Position numbers and translations under genes: made by a program. This document shows positions 11,256 to 22,020 of a DNA stretch of 64,000 nt, one piece after another. Where the stretch lies: assembly GCA_023105745.1 (NCBI GenBank), contig JALGQZ010000002.1, forward strand, positions 81,113,785-81,177,784, given 5' to 3'. Within the stretch, counting starts at the first letter, position 1; each line of letters starts with the position of its first letter. The notes beneath the pieces are model-generated. The model worked only from the letters and a program-made list of their open reading frames with translations, was not told the origin of the DNA and searched no databases. This stretch comes from Austropuccinia psidii (lineage: Eukaryota > Basidiomycota > Pucciniomycetes > Pucciniales > Sphaerophragmiaceae).

Positions 11256-13646
11256 TTACTTTGTAATATTGGTGTTTCTAGTGTGTCTGAATCTCCTCAG
11301 GAGTTTGGTAGCTTCTGGTATATCTTTTTCTTCTAACCATTCATCTTCACAAGTTGGGTCACTGTACCTAACAAGGTATTCCCTTACTTTCTTGGTTCTT
11401 AATTTCCTTTCTTTAAGAACTTTGGTTATTTTCTTAGTACCAGATGTCTCAATAGGAGGTATAACTTGGGGAACCTTATTCCTCAAGGGAAATTTCTCAG
11501 CATCACTAGATTTATATGGTTTTATCAAGCTCACTGGAAATGTAGGGTGCTTATTGCTAAGTTCTTCAGATAACTCTACTTCAACAGCATTTTCTCCATG
11601 GAGGGCCTTAATCACAAAAGGTCCTGCAAAGGAGTCTTTCAACTTTTTACATCCTTTGATGTTATTGAAGTTAGTGGTGGATACAAGAACTAGGTCCCCC
11701 ACTTTGAAATCTGGAGTTGCATGAGATTTATCCCATTTGTCTTTAGCATATGCAAAAGAGTCCTCCATGCATCTTACTGCATGCTTTCTAGCTTTGTCTA
11801 GCATTCCTTTGAAGCTAGCAGCTGTGGGATGTATTTCAATTAAGTCTTTCCTCAAGGAGTCTTGGGGTAACTTGGGGTTCCATCCTTTTTCTAGAATAGC
11901 AGGAGTCTGATTGGTACTAGCATGGATTGATGTTTTATATGCTAATTCCAGTGCTGGTAACAGAGTACACCAATCATGGGTAAATCCATCACAATCTTTG
12001 AATTCAAGGCCATATGCACAAAATCTTCTCACCATGTCCTCTAAGGTTTGGATCATTCTTTCAGCCAGGCCATCAGTTTTTGGGTGGTAGGCTGTAGAGA
12101 AAGACAGTTTAGTGCCAAATAATTGGTGAAGATTTGTCCATAGTGCTGAAGTGAATTTGGGATCTCTATCACTGATGATATTTGTAAATATCCCAGTCCA
12201 TGACACTACTCTATTCCATATCAGAAGAGCTGTATCCATGGCTGTATCATCTTTGTGACATGGTAAAAAGATTGGAGTTTTACTGAATCTGTCCACAATT
12301 ACTAGGCAAGCATTATAGCTCCTGTCACCTCCTGGTGGTAGGCCAGTTACCCAATCCATATGGACAATTTCCCAAGGTCTGTTTGGTTCTTGGATTTTCA
12401 TCATATTTCCAAGTCTTTTGCCAGTGGATTTATTTGCCTTTTGGCATCTGTCACAGGTTTTGCAATACTCTGCAACATCTTTTTGCCACATTGGCCACCA
12501 TATGCAGGTCTTCACTTTCTCTCTTGTTCTGTCTTCAGAAAGATGTCCTGAAAAGGGACTATCATGGCATTCCTTCAGTACAAGATTGATTAATGACCTG
12601 TCTACAACTGTCATGACACATGTGTGCTTGGTTCTGTGGTAAATTATACCATCCAGTAGGTGAAATCTTCCTTCATTATAAGATTTTCTCCATACTTCAT
12701 CCAAGGCATGTATTAGAGAGTTGCCTTTACAGTCTTTGTTAAGTAATTGGCATAAGATGCGACAATTCTTATCTTGAGTGTAACTATTTCTGACTTCTTC
12801 AAAGAAGGTGGTGTTCAAGTCTGTAACACTTATTCCTTCTATTGGAATTTGTGGTGAAGCTTCTTCTGGAACATAAGCAGGATTATCAATGTTATTTGGT
12901 AATGGCCATCTGCTTAGTCCATCTGCATTCTTATGAATATTCCCATCCTTATGAACAATAGTCATATTGCCTCTGTATTCTTGTATGGCTATTTGCCATC
13001 TGAGCATGTGTCTGTTAGGTGTTTTCATGTTCAAAAGTGATTTCACAGCTGTACAATCTGTTATTACTTCAAAAACACATCCCTCTAAGAAATAGTTCAA
13101 TTTCTCCAAGGCCCAGACAAGGCATAGACATTCCATTTGACTTGCTCCATATCGGGCTTCAGTTGGTTTGATTTGCCTGGATATGAAACATATTGGTCCT
13201 TCTACAGGTTTGTCATTTATGATCTGAACTTGGTGAAGTGCAGCACCTAGTCCATCCCCTGATGCATCAATATACAGTTTGAAAGGCAATTTAAAGTCTG
13301 GCATCAGTAAGAGTGGAGCAGTGGTCAATGCTTCTCTTAGAGATTCAAAAGCTTTGACTCTGTCAACAGTCATCTCAAATACTGTGTCTTTGTCACACAA
13401 CTTATAAAGTGGTCTTGCTATGGATGCAAAGTCTTTAATGTGTTGCCTGTAATATCCTGCAAAACCTAAGAATGACTGAATTTCCTTTTTATTCTGAGGC
13501 ATGGGTTTTAACAATACTGCTGCAACTTTGTTTTTATCAATTCCAAGGGACAAACCAGATACAACATGTCCTAGTGCCTTAAGTTCTTTAAATCCAAAAT
13601 GACATTTCTTCAAGGATTTTTCCATGTTTACTGATTGGATTTTTGT
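11256..13646 (-). CDS. A2 pol, C-terminal part: RNase H, integrase, chromodomain
   Basis: About 790 codons after the RT stop. Order: RT connection ([15 protein letters not shown]), RNase H ([14 protein letters not shown] and a D-rich [12 protein letters not shown] block), the integrase HHCC zinc region (ECH...GHLSEDR...CKTCDRCQ), the integrase core with [16 protein letters not shown] and TDGLAERM supplying the DDE triad, and a C-terminal chromodomain ([19 protein letters not shown]). Integrase inserts the cDNA, and the chromodomain is known to steer chromoviruses to methylated-histone chromatin. The frame is the same as the RT segment at 13647-14543, separated only by the TAG. The methionine near 13625 is not the natural start; the product belongs to a Gag-Pol polyprotein. 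Confidence 0.9.
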   Translation of the reverse strand, partial: TKIQSVNMEKSLKKCHFGFKELKALGHVVSGLSLGIDKNKVAAVLLKPMPQNKKEIQSFLGFAGYYRQHIKDFASIARPLYKLCDKDTVFEMTVDRVKAFESLREALTTAPLLLMPDFKLPFKLYIDASGDGLGAALHQVQIINDKPVEGPICFISRQIKPTEARYGASQMECLCLVWALEKLNYFLEGCVFEVITDCTAVKSLLNMKTPNRHMLRWQIAIQEYRGNMTIVHKDGNIHKNADGLSRWPLPNNIDNPAYVPEEASPQIPIEGISVTDLNTTFFEEVRNSYTQDKNCRILCQLLNKDCKGNSLIHALDEVWRKSYNEGRFHLLDGIIYHRTKHTCVMTVVDRSLINLVLKECHDSPFSGHLSEDRTREKVKTCIWWPMWQKDVAEYCKTCDRCQKANKSTGKRLGNMMKIQEPNRPWEIVHMDWVTGLPPGGDRSYNACLVIVDRFSKTPIFLPCHKDDTAMDTALLIWNRVVSWTGIFTNIISDRDPKFTSALWTNLHQLFGTKLSFSTAYHPKTDGLAERMIQTLEDMVRRFCAYGLEFKDCDGFTHDWCTLLPALELAYKTSIHASTNQTPAILEKGWNPKLPQDSLRKDLIEIHPTAASFKGMLDKARKHAVRCMEDSFAYAKDKWDKSHATPDFKVGDLVLVSTTNFNNIKGCKKLKDSFAGPFVIKALHGENAVEVELSEELSNKHPTFPVSLIKPYKSSDAEKFPLRNKVPQVIPPIETSGTKKITKVLKERKLRTKKVREYLVRYSDPTCEDEWLEEKDIPEATKLLRRFRHTRNTNITK

Positions 13647-14543
13647 CTAAACTCTTGATAATCTGTACATGTGCTCCTCCCAAGTCTTTGAACAGATAAT
13701 AATGTCATCAATGTAAATGATTAACCATCCCTCTGAGAGTTCTTCAGGGAAGATTTCATTCATCATTCTTTGGAAGTGTGAAGGTGCATTTTTGATACCA
13801 AAGGGCATCCTTAAGTATTCATACACTCCACAATGAACAATAATTCTCAAGTATTTTCTTGCTCTTGGTGTTACCACATTTTGATGGAATCCTTTAAGGG
13901 CATCCATAGTGGTTATATACACTGCTTGAGATATTTGAGTAAGGGAAATTTGGATTTTTGGTATTGGGTATCTGTCTGGAACAGTGTAAGTGTTCAGAGC
14001 TCTAAAGTCCCCAACCATTCTGGATTTTCCATTATGCCACGCCACTATGACTGGTGTAGTTATTTCTACTTCCTCATTGTGGCCTACTTTTCTTATTACA
14101 CCAAGGTCTAGAAGTTCTTTGATATGAATTTCTAGAGCTTCTCTTGATTTTGGACTTGCTGGATAAGCAGGTCTTCTTAAGAGTGGTGGATAAGGTCTCT
14201 CAATGTTAAGAATGATGTCAACTTCATGACCAATAATTGCTCCCAGAGGTTCTTTGTCTGTAGCAAATGCTCCTTTGTGGTCATACAAAAGGGAAGAAAG
14301 TTCATTTTCTTGTTTATCAGTCAGATGAAGGCTTATCTCAGCCTCATTTAACTGTTCAGACTTGAATTTTTCTAACTTTAAGTTGACTGGTGATACTTTG
14401 TTTACTGTAATTTGTCTTTTAAATGGTAAAAAGGCAAGTTTCTGGCGCTTATTGTCCCCAATTGTAAAGTATCTGTCTTTTTTATTATGTAAATCTATCC
14501 CATACATGATCAAATAGTCATTTCCCAATATAAAATGGGTACT
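13647..14543 (-). pseudogene. A2 reverse transcriptase segment, ending at a premature TAG
   Basis: About 294 codons of reverse transcriptase: the ERPYPPLLRRPAYP entry, RMVGDFRALN, the MPFGIKNAP block and the catalytic IIYIDDIIICS loop. The reading stops at TAG 13647-13649; A1 has TTG there in an otherwise matching stretch, so one T to A change made the stop. Reading resumes at once in the same frame. Upstream it is cut by the solo LTR. Discounting that LTR and one AGAGC restores frame with the protease segment, because 2,032 bp moves the frame by exactly the observed offset. This shows A2 had one continuous gag-pol frame. Confidence 0.87.
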
Positions 14544-14548
14544 AGAGC

Positions 14549-16575
14549 TGTAAGGTTTGACTATGAAACAATAAGTAAAAAATTACTAATTTATTACTTA
14601 TTGTACTCTGAATGTCCTTATAATCAAAGTAAATAAGATTAAAATAATAATAATAATAAAGAAATATTATTATTATGGCGTAAAAATATTATATTATTAA
14701 ATAAATATAATAATATAAATTAATATTATATGAAATTATAATATTATAAATAATATATTAATATAAAATAATTAATATATTATAAAGCTCTTTATTATTG
14801 TTACCAACAAATAATAAAGGCGTAAAAAACTGTTTTTTATAAATAAAAAACAATTAATAACAATAATATTACTAATATTAAAGTTATATATTAATATAAA
14901 TACTATTTATATTAATTAAGAATTATTAAGAGTAATAATAAGAGAGAAATTATTATAATAAGATGAAATAACCTACTTTTAACACTTAAAATAATAATTT
15001 TGAGATATTTTACGCCAAAAGAATATAATACAACTTTTTCAAATTGTATTTACAATAAAAAATAAAGAAAATTACTAAATTTCTTGATTTTACGTGGAAA
15101 TGAGTTTTTAGAGAGATTTTTAACAAAAACAATTAAATAAATGATGTAATCACGTCAAAATAGATGATTATAGCAAGGTGGTCTTTGGTCTTTAATAATA
15201 TAACAGTTTTATATATAAAGAATAAAGAAATTACCTTTGATTTAATTGATTTAATGTTTTTGATGCGTCTGAGGGGTAAATAGAGTAAAAAGAGCTCTAT
15301 TTATAGTAAATACCTCCCTCCTAGAGTCCAACAGGCTTCTAGTAGACGTGTACTGATCATATCCACTGTAATTGATCAATATTTTAAGGTTTGAGGGTGA
15401 TTACATCATGATCAAACCATATTGCATCATTATTACATCATTATTTAGAGTTATCACTGTAACTCTAAGTTTGATGACATCAGAGGCTTGGCAGAACCCC
15501 AAATTTCGTGGATTTTATTAGTTTTAATCATAAACTAATAGTATTCACCAATTTTATCACTCTTAAGACTGTTAAACTTAATTTAAGGTTACAGTATGTG
15601 ATCATAACAGCTCAATTTAAGCTCAAACTTTGATCCTCAATAACTTTTAAGGTTTTCACGCTACAGCAATTCAGAGAGTGAATTCTGATAGCCTGACATA
15701 ACCTTATTATGCTGCCAAGAGCTTTTCATTACATCATCAAAACTCTAATTTTGATGATTTTTCTTGTAACTCATCTTTTCTGTCGAAATTCAATATTTTA
15801 AACTTCAAACCTTGATTTCAGGGGGTTATACCCTGAATTTAATAATAAAAATTACATCATTCTTCACGAATTAACTAGGAGAATCTAACTGTGTACTTTT
15901 TTTTAAGTTTGGAACACTTTCACAACAAAGTGGTCAACAGCTCTGTTGATTTTTATCAATAATTCATCATAGGTTTTAACCTTGTTTATAATTTGTAAAA
16001 TAAAGTTCATATCTGTGTTCTTACAGTAATTACGTGGTAACTTTATTTTTGGTTCATCATTCTATCATGTATAGTTTAGAAGATATTAGCTATGATCCTT
16101 GAATATATGTGTTGACCAAAAAAGTGCATATATTCAGGATAATTCCTTAAGTATTAACATTGGAAATTAGCTTATTAATTGTTTTATATGTGGATTTTTG
16201 TGGGGAATCCACTGGTACAATTTATTTCACATGTTGTTTCATTAGTTTCTGAGATAAATAAGTTTTTATGGTTTTTATAAGGTATTATACCTTATAATTC
16301 CTTAAATATTGACTTTACAGATATGCCATAAAAATGGTATATGTGTATTTTTCCATGGAGAATCCAATGGTATAATTTGTTTTACATGTTGATTCATTGG
16401 TTTTTAAGTTAAACCAATTTTAATACCAATTTATGGTATTTTTTGTATATTTGAGTAATTATTTTTAGTGTATAATTATTCTAATTAATTTTAATATAAT
16501 TATATTAAAGGTATAATTATTCTGAGTCTTTTTTGTGACCTTATTGGGTATGTGGTCATATCTCAAAGGCTCACA
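14549..16575 (-). repeat. solo LTR inside A2 (E-related, 2027 bp), TSD AGAGC
   Basis: On the minus strand it starts TGTGAGCCTTTGAGATATG and ends CATAGTCAAACCTTACA. AGAGC flanks it at 14544-14548 and 16576-16580, a perfect duplication. It sits between the protease and RT coding parts of A2 and so postdates A2. Its ends resemble family E but the interior is distinct. It holds no credible coding frame. Confidence 0.9.
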
Positions 16576-19212
16576 AGAGCAATTTTCCATAACAACAAAT
16601 TCAACTGTGATCCTTAAATTCCCATTTATGTGTGGGAATATGACATTGGTCTCAAAGATTCCCAATTCTTTCATTGGGTTACTTGCACTGTTGAATTTTA
16701 TACCATCAATTGGTAACAATTGGTCTTCAAAATTTGGCACACAAGTCTTAAGAAAGGATTTTCCAACACAAGAGCAGAAGGCTCCTGGGTCAAGTAAAAG
16801 TTTGGTGGGCTTGTTGTCAATCACCACTTCTGTTATACAGGAGTTACCAGCTGTATAACCTTTTCCTCTGTTTGGTTTTGTCTTCATAAGTTGTGCATCT
16901 TGAACTTTTGATAAATCAACTTGACTATTGCTCAATTGTGGTAAGTGGGAATAAGATTCCATGATGTCAAAAGTGGCATTGATATTTTCTATATCTTTTG
17001 AAGATTCAGAAAATATGGATGACTTATCATCTGAATTGTCTTCAATTATGTCTTCTTTTTCAACATCTGGTTCCTTTTCAATGTCAATTTCATTGATTTT
17101 CCCCCTCTTTGGACATGTATTGGCCAAATGGGTGGTGCTTTGGCAAATATGGCATTTTCTGACTGTATCTGCAGATTTATATTTAATATTACTAGAATTT
17201 TCTTTGGGGTTTTTGTCCACAGAATCTTTCCAAGGTGTATTAAACCTTGTTTTGAGATTCACCCTACTAGAACCAATTTTGGTTCTGGTGGTTACTTCTT
17301 CTAGTATATTGATAATATCTTCTGCTGAAGATTGTTCAGTAGTCCTGCTTTTGACAGCATGCTCTAAGTCACCTCCACATTGTCTCAGAATTTTTCTATG
17401 GATCATAAATTCTGACATGTCAGGATATAATGCTGTTAATCTGTCCTTTTGTTGGCAAAGCCATGGTAAAGCTTTGTCTTTATCAGCATTAAATTTGGCA
17501 GATTCAAAGGCTGTTTCAACTTTAAACCTCCAAGCATCATTTGCCCATTTGTTGATGATTTGGGTTTTCCACCAAGTCCAACTCTGGTGTCCATGTGCTT
17601 GTCTTATTTTGATGTACCATCTGTGAGCTGATCTGGTAAACAAGGTGTTAAACCTGGCTGTTACCAATCTGTCTGGTAATTCAAAATCTTCCTTGATCAT
17701 GTCAATACCTCTAATGAATTCCATATGGTCATACTCTCCTTCACCACTGAAGTGAGGCCATTCTTTAAGTTTTGGAACTTCTTTCAAGAGTGCTAGGCCC
17801 ATTGATGGTTCCAAGTTATGAAAAGAAGTGGATAATTCATTTTTTGATTGTGAATTATCAGGATCCAATACTTGTGGATTTGAAATTCTTGTGCCCTCAT
17901 TTTGATTTAGAGGTGTAGACATTCTTGGTAAGGTGTTCAGTATTTGTTCAATGTCATTCATTTTACTGTTGCTACACCTTTGGGAATTTCTGTATTCATG
18001 TTGGAAGCTTTGTATTAAATTTATTATTTCAATTTTATACATGTCTTCCTTATGTGTCAGTTCTTGCCATAACTCTGTCTGTCTTGTATTATCAGAAGTG
18101 ACTTGGTTCAATTTCATTGATAATTTTGATACTTCTTCTTGTGAAGCATCAAAACACTTTTTCAAGGCAATGGTATATGTCTTTACTTCAGTAAATGAAT
18201 TTGAAATGTCATCAAGGACTTTCTTGTTATCTGTTTTGATAATATTTATGGCTTGTTTAATTCTTGTTTCAATCATGTCATCAATATTGAATTTAAAATA
18301 TTTATCTGTTAATTCTTTAATAATGGCAGATTGTTCATTTATTTTAATGTTAGAAGAATTGTCATTATTAGAATTTTTAATTGTTCTTAAAACTTTTTCA
18401 AAACACATAAGTGTTTCATTAATTTGGCACAGACTCAGGTTGTTTGTTTTAATGTTGTTACAAATGGTGTCTTTTTTATCAGAAAGATGTTTTTTCACGT
18501 CATTTATAGCATTATACAATTCTGGGATGGAATCAAATATGTCAGAAATCATTTCTGGAACCTTAATCTGGCTTCCTCCTTCTTCTGTAATTCCATCATG
18601 GTTCTGGCCATCTGAAATACATTTTCCATGGCATCCTGCTGAATCTTTGGGATTCTATAGCCCTGGCTGTAAGGTTTTGGGGCTGGTGCCTTCCCTTTGC
18701 CCTTGTTTGGAGTTTGTGGCTGCTTTTTCACGTTGGAATTGCTGCTGCTGGCCACTGGGGCTGTTTTTGGCACTGTTTTGGGTGGTGGAGGGTTGTTTTT
18801 CCTCCATTCTAGTGTCAAAAGCATCATGTTTTTCTTCTCCATCAATTGATGCCATCCATTGAGCAATTTGCAAGTGTTGGGATGGCCCAAGAACTTTCTT
18901 ACTGTCAGGTAAGAATTCATGCAGTTCTTCCACAGGTCTGCAAGGATGTGGTACTCCTTGAATTGAAGTGCATTGTTGTATGCACTGTGGCTGGCTTTGT
19001 ATATGTCCACAGAGGCTTGTTGTGGCGGTGTCAGCTCTTTTTGAAGGTAAAATAGTATTATCAGCTTCAGAATGACCCAATTTAGTTGTTTGGAAGTCAT
19101 CAACTGACCCTTTTCCTTCTGTACCTGCTTGGCTTCTGCCATAATCACGTCTATTACCTTTTTGGGAGCTGCTTGAGGGGTTGTAGCTGGCTCCTGACCT
19201 GTTTGAAGGCAT
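16576..19212 (-). pseudogene. A2 Gag-protease frame (one internal TAG)
   Basis: Reading starts at the ATG at 19212, the first ATG on the sense strand for more than 1 kb. Frame: a Q/S/R-rich N-terminal part of about 185 codons, a TAG at 18655-18657, then about 660 codons. These hold a coiled-coil-rich region, a capsid-type block (WPHFSGEGEYDHMEFI...HRWYIKI), a CCHC zinc knuckle (CHICQSTTHLANTC) and the protease. The protease motif is LLLDPGAFCSCVG; the usual D-T/S-G is changed to D-P-G, which probably disables it. An alternative start is the ATG at 18552, overlapping the accessory-frame stop as ATGA. The N-terminal 220 codons overlap the accessory frame. The 3' end is cut by the solo LTR. Confidence 0.8.
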
Positions 19213-19460
19213 AATTATGGTTAAAAAGGGCTTAAAATAGTATTTTTACGTCAAAAACTTACTATTGGCCAAATTTTTAGCTTTCTGAAGGGTATTACTT
19301 ATGTCCAAGTTAATCAATTCAGAAGATATTGGTTCAGGCTGGTTATTTTGAGTCACAATAACAGTACTATTATGATCAGAATTAACAGTACTGGCAGGGA
19401 TAATGCTGGTTACTGTTGAGGCTGTTTCAATGTTTTCTTGTCTTACCACGTTGTCAGACA
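18549..19460 (-). CDS. A2 spliced accessory protein (two visible coding exons)
   Basis: Exon 19263-19460 and exon 18549-19198, joined across a 64-base intron, give about 282 codons in one frame. The first exon frame has no ATG. It opens at a 3' splice site (TTTTAG/TG) and would gain its AUG if joined to the leader donor at 19537, where the exon ends in A. The product has an N-terminal S/T/N-rich part, a helical middle (MTSKQLNWVILKLIILFYLQ), a P/S/K-rich basic stretch and a charged helix at the end. Element B encodes a protein of the same layout at the same place. I recognise no family. The second exon overlaps the Gag frame in another frame. Confidence 0.6.
19199..19262 (-). other. A2 intron 2, containing the Gag start ATG
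   Basis: The minus strand shows GTAAGT at 19262, a TTTTTAAC branch-like site, and CAAACAG ending at 19199. Length 64 fits rust introns. Splicing fuses the two accessory exons in frame (phase 1). The only ATG inside it (19210-19212) opens the Gag frame, so splicing would remove the Gag start. Confidence 0.7.
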
Positions 19461-19667
19461 CTAAAATTAATGAAAAAGCCAATTAATTAAGTAAAAAAAA
19501 GGTTATTTCAAAAAAGAAATAAAAATATAAGCCTCACTTATAATATGAAAAAAGTTATTTTTTTATGGATTTTTTGAGTTATAAGTATTTTTTATATGTT
19601 TTTAATTTTTTCAATATAAGAAAAAAAGATTTAAAAAGAGTAAAAAAATATGTCACAGGTAAAATAT
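19461..19667 (-). other. A2 leader with candidate intron 1 (19461-19537)
   Basis: AT-rich leader between the PBS-like site and the accessory exon. The sense strand has no ATG. A donor TATAA/GTGAGG lies at 19537 and an acceptor TTAATTTTAG ends at 19461, giving a 77-base intron. The upstream exon ends in A and the next begins TG, so the join makes ATG. Confidence 0.55.
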
Positions 19668-19685
19668 CACGGCTGGGCCCCCAAA
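19668..19685 (-). other. primer-binding-site-like motif of A2
   Basis: Directly inside the 5' LTR the minus strand reads TTTGGGGGCCCAGCCGTG. The same block with two changes stands at the same place in elements B and C. Position supports a primer binding site; the primer is not identified. Confidence 0.6.
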
Positions 19686-21501
19686 TTTAAGGTGTGGATA
19701 TGAAACTTTGATTAAAAATCAAGTACTTTTCCTGTCCTCAAAATTTGTATAAGGTAAAATTCAGTTAAAAATAGTATGAAATATTATTTTTAAGAGAAAA
19801 CACGCCAATTTTATTGTTTATAACTTTATTAGTATAAAACAATAATATAAAAATTTATTGTTTTACCAACAATAAAGATTTATCCAAAAAATACTCTACA
19901 AGAGATATTTTAAGGCTACAAAAGAAATTTCTTCAAGAGCAATTTCAATTGGAATTAATTGAGCAAAGAACTGCAAGCAATTAATTAAAGAACAAAGTCT
20001 TTAAAAAGAATATTAAAGAGAAAACACGCCCAAAAGTGACCAGAGTGAATTTGGAAACAAAGTGACAAAGTTTACAGTGATGATAGATGCTTTAATTCAC
20101 TTTTGGGGTGGTTCAGGGGTAAAAATGATTATAAGAGTTACAAACAATGATTATAATGATTTTTTCACGTGGTTAAAAGGATTAAAATGATTTAAAAGTG
20201 GTGGTTGGAATCTTTGATTGATTGGTTTAACAGTTTTAAACTAATTAATAAAAGGAAAAGATTCTAACATGAAGAGAAAAGTGGGGCAAAGAAGAAATTC
20301 TTTTATAGCTATCAATTCTCTTACTCCAAAAGTAAAATTTACTCTTGTCAGTCGTGAAAAACAGTCTGACAACAGAAAAGCCAATTATGGCATCATTGAA
20401 CCCTGGTTTAGACCAAAAAGGGCTGGTTTAAGCCATTTTTAGCCATTTTTAGCCATTTTAGACCCTTAAATCAGCCATTACTATAGCAATACCAGGCCTA
20501 GAGCCCTCAAAACACGTCAGAATGTGTTTCAGAGACGTAGAAACCAGTTAAAACTGTTTTTACTATGATGGTTTTATCTTAAGGGTAGTTTTACCCTCTT
20601 GGCAACAGCTAAAACTACCCCAGTTGGTATCAAAACCTCATCATCAATTGAGTCCACAGACCCTGTAACTCAATTCCAGGCCAAAAGTGATGAACTTTTG
20701 CGTGAATTTTGACATCCCACGCCTGTCAGCAAGGATTTTGGGGGTCTAGCTCCCCCTTAGAGCTGGAGTTCCTTTTCCCCCCCAAATTTAATCTTTCCAA
20801 TTTATTTTTCCTTTAATTCCTCATCATGTATTATACTTATAATTTACATATGTAATTCAATTCAATTGTACAGTACAATACAGTAATAATTGACACCTCA
20901 TATTTAAATCAAAGTTCACTTATGTAATACACGCGCACATTTTGACATTTCAATTGAATTCAATTGAAAATACTTCAATTCCTCATAACTTCTAAACTAA
21001 ACACAACACCTCAATTTTAACACAAAAATTGATGGTTAACACCACATGTGGTGTGAATTAAATTAAGGTTTTGAGGATTTTCAACTTTTGTATTGAAAAT
21101 ACTAAAAACTTAATTTAAGCTTATTTAGAGTTGAGTTACAAGAATTTCACTCAAAGGTGACCCCACCTGATTTTTTATGAGGAATCCAATGGTGAAATAA
21201 ATTTTATATGTTTATTTATTGGATAAAAAGTTATAATAAATTTTATTTATTTTTTCACAATTTTGTTAAAATTTCATTTTTACTTAATTTTTTCAAGTAT
21301 AAATGTAATTTTATATTTACAAAATTTAATGTATTTTTATTTTTAAATTATAATTAATTTTTTATTTTTAATATAATTTTATATTTATATTTTGATTTTT
21401 ATTTTAATAATATAAATAAATTTATTTTATTTATATTAATATGTTATTATTTTTTATATTTGTGGTCTTTTGGGTATATGAAATTACCTCTAAGGCTCAC
21501 A
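19686..21501 (-). repeat. 5' LTR of A2
   Basis: Partner of 9413-11230. Its inner end reads CCTTAAA where the other copy has CCTTACA, one substitution in the terminal dinucleotide. TSD copy ACAAG follows at 21502-21506. The last 580 or so bases (to about 20267) contain no ATG on the sense strand. Confidence 0.93.
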
Positions 21502-21977
21502 ACAAGTCACATGCCACTCCAGATTTCAAAGTGGGGGATTTAGTACTTGTATCCACCACTAACCTCAATAACATTGAAGAATGTAAAAAGCTCAAACATT
21601 CCTTTGCAGGACCTTTTTTTATTAAGACCCTCCATGGAGAAAATGCTGTTGAAGTAGAATTATCTGAAGAACTTAGCAATAAGCATCCTACATTTCCAGT
21701 GAGCTTGATAAAGCCATATAAATCTAGGAATTCTGAAACATTTCCTTTGAGGAATAAAATTCCCCAGGTTATACCTCCTATTGAATCATCTTGTATAAAG
21801 AAGACTACCAAAATTCTCAAAGAAAGAAAGTTGAGAACCAATAAAGTAAGGGAATACCTTGTTAGGTACAGTGACACAACTTGTGAAGATACATGTTTAG
21901 CAGAAAAGGACATACCAGAAGCCACTAAACTTCCCAGAAGGTTCAAAAACACTAGAAAGAACAATATTACAAAGTAA
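21502..21977 (+). pseudogene. element A1 pol, C-terminal end with chromodomain
   Basis: The reading continues from 9412: [17 protein letters not shown]..., the GPF/Y-type module ([20 protein letters not shown]...[13 protein letters not shown]) and a chromodomain ([15 protein letters not shown]), ending at a stop near 21975. In the chromodomain CEDEW of A2 has become CEDTC, so an aromatic-cage tryptophan is lost. This piece is open but belongs to a pol broken by four stops and the A2 insertion. Confidence 0.85.
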
Positions 21978-21985
21978 TATTCCTT

Positions 21986-22020
21986 TTTAGGGGGAGGGAA
22001 TGTGAGCCTTAGAGGTATTT
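21986..22020 (+). other. A1 polypurine tract and first 20 bases of its 3' LTR
   Basis: TTTTTAGGGGGAGGGAA runs straight into TGTGAGCCTTAGAGG (LTR start 22001). The LTR is cut after TATTT at 22020 by element B and resumes at 32141. Confidence 0.85.

Larger units (their letters stand above)
9413..21501 (-). mobile_element. element A2, nearly complete Ty3/Gypsy chromovirus, TSD ACAAG
   Basis: A 12,089-bp minus-strand LTR retrotransposon with two near-identical LTRs (9413-11230 and 19686-21501), polypurine tract, PBS-like site, accessory frame, gag, protease, RT, RNase H, integrase and chromodomain. ACAAG at 9408-9412 and 21502-21506 is the target-site duplication, and the target is the integrase region of A1. 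Lesions are few: a TAG in the Gag frame (18655-18657), a TAG in RT (13647-13649), a DPGA protease motif and a 2,027-bp solo LTR (14549-16575). Few point differences between the LTRs are visible by eye, so the insertion is young. Confidence 0.93.

Noticed and set aside
11269..11724. 151-codon plus-strand frame, with a twin on the minus strand at 21497-21964
   Set aside because: Both are antisense to the chromodomain end of family A pol; their similarity only reflects the coding strand.
18549..18552. ATGA stop-start overlap as the main way to begin A2 Gag
   Set aside because: Possible, but the Gag frame is open upstream to the ATG at 19212 apart from one TAG, and B has no such overlap. I keep it as an alternative only.
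17933..18862. 309-codon open frame on the plus strand
   Set aside because: It is antisense to A2 gag and the accessory exon, has no domain, and its composition follows from the opposite strand.
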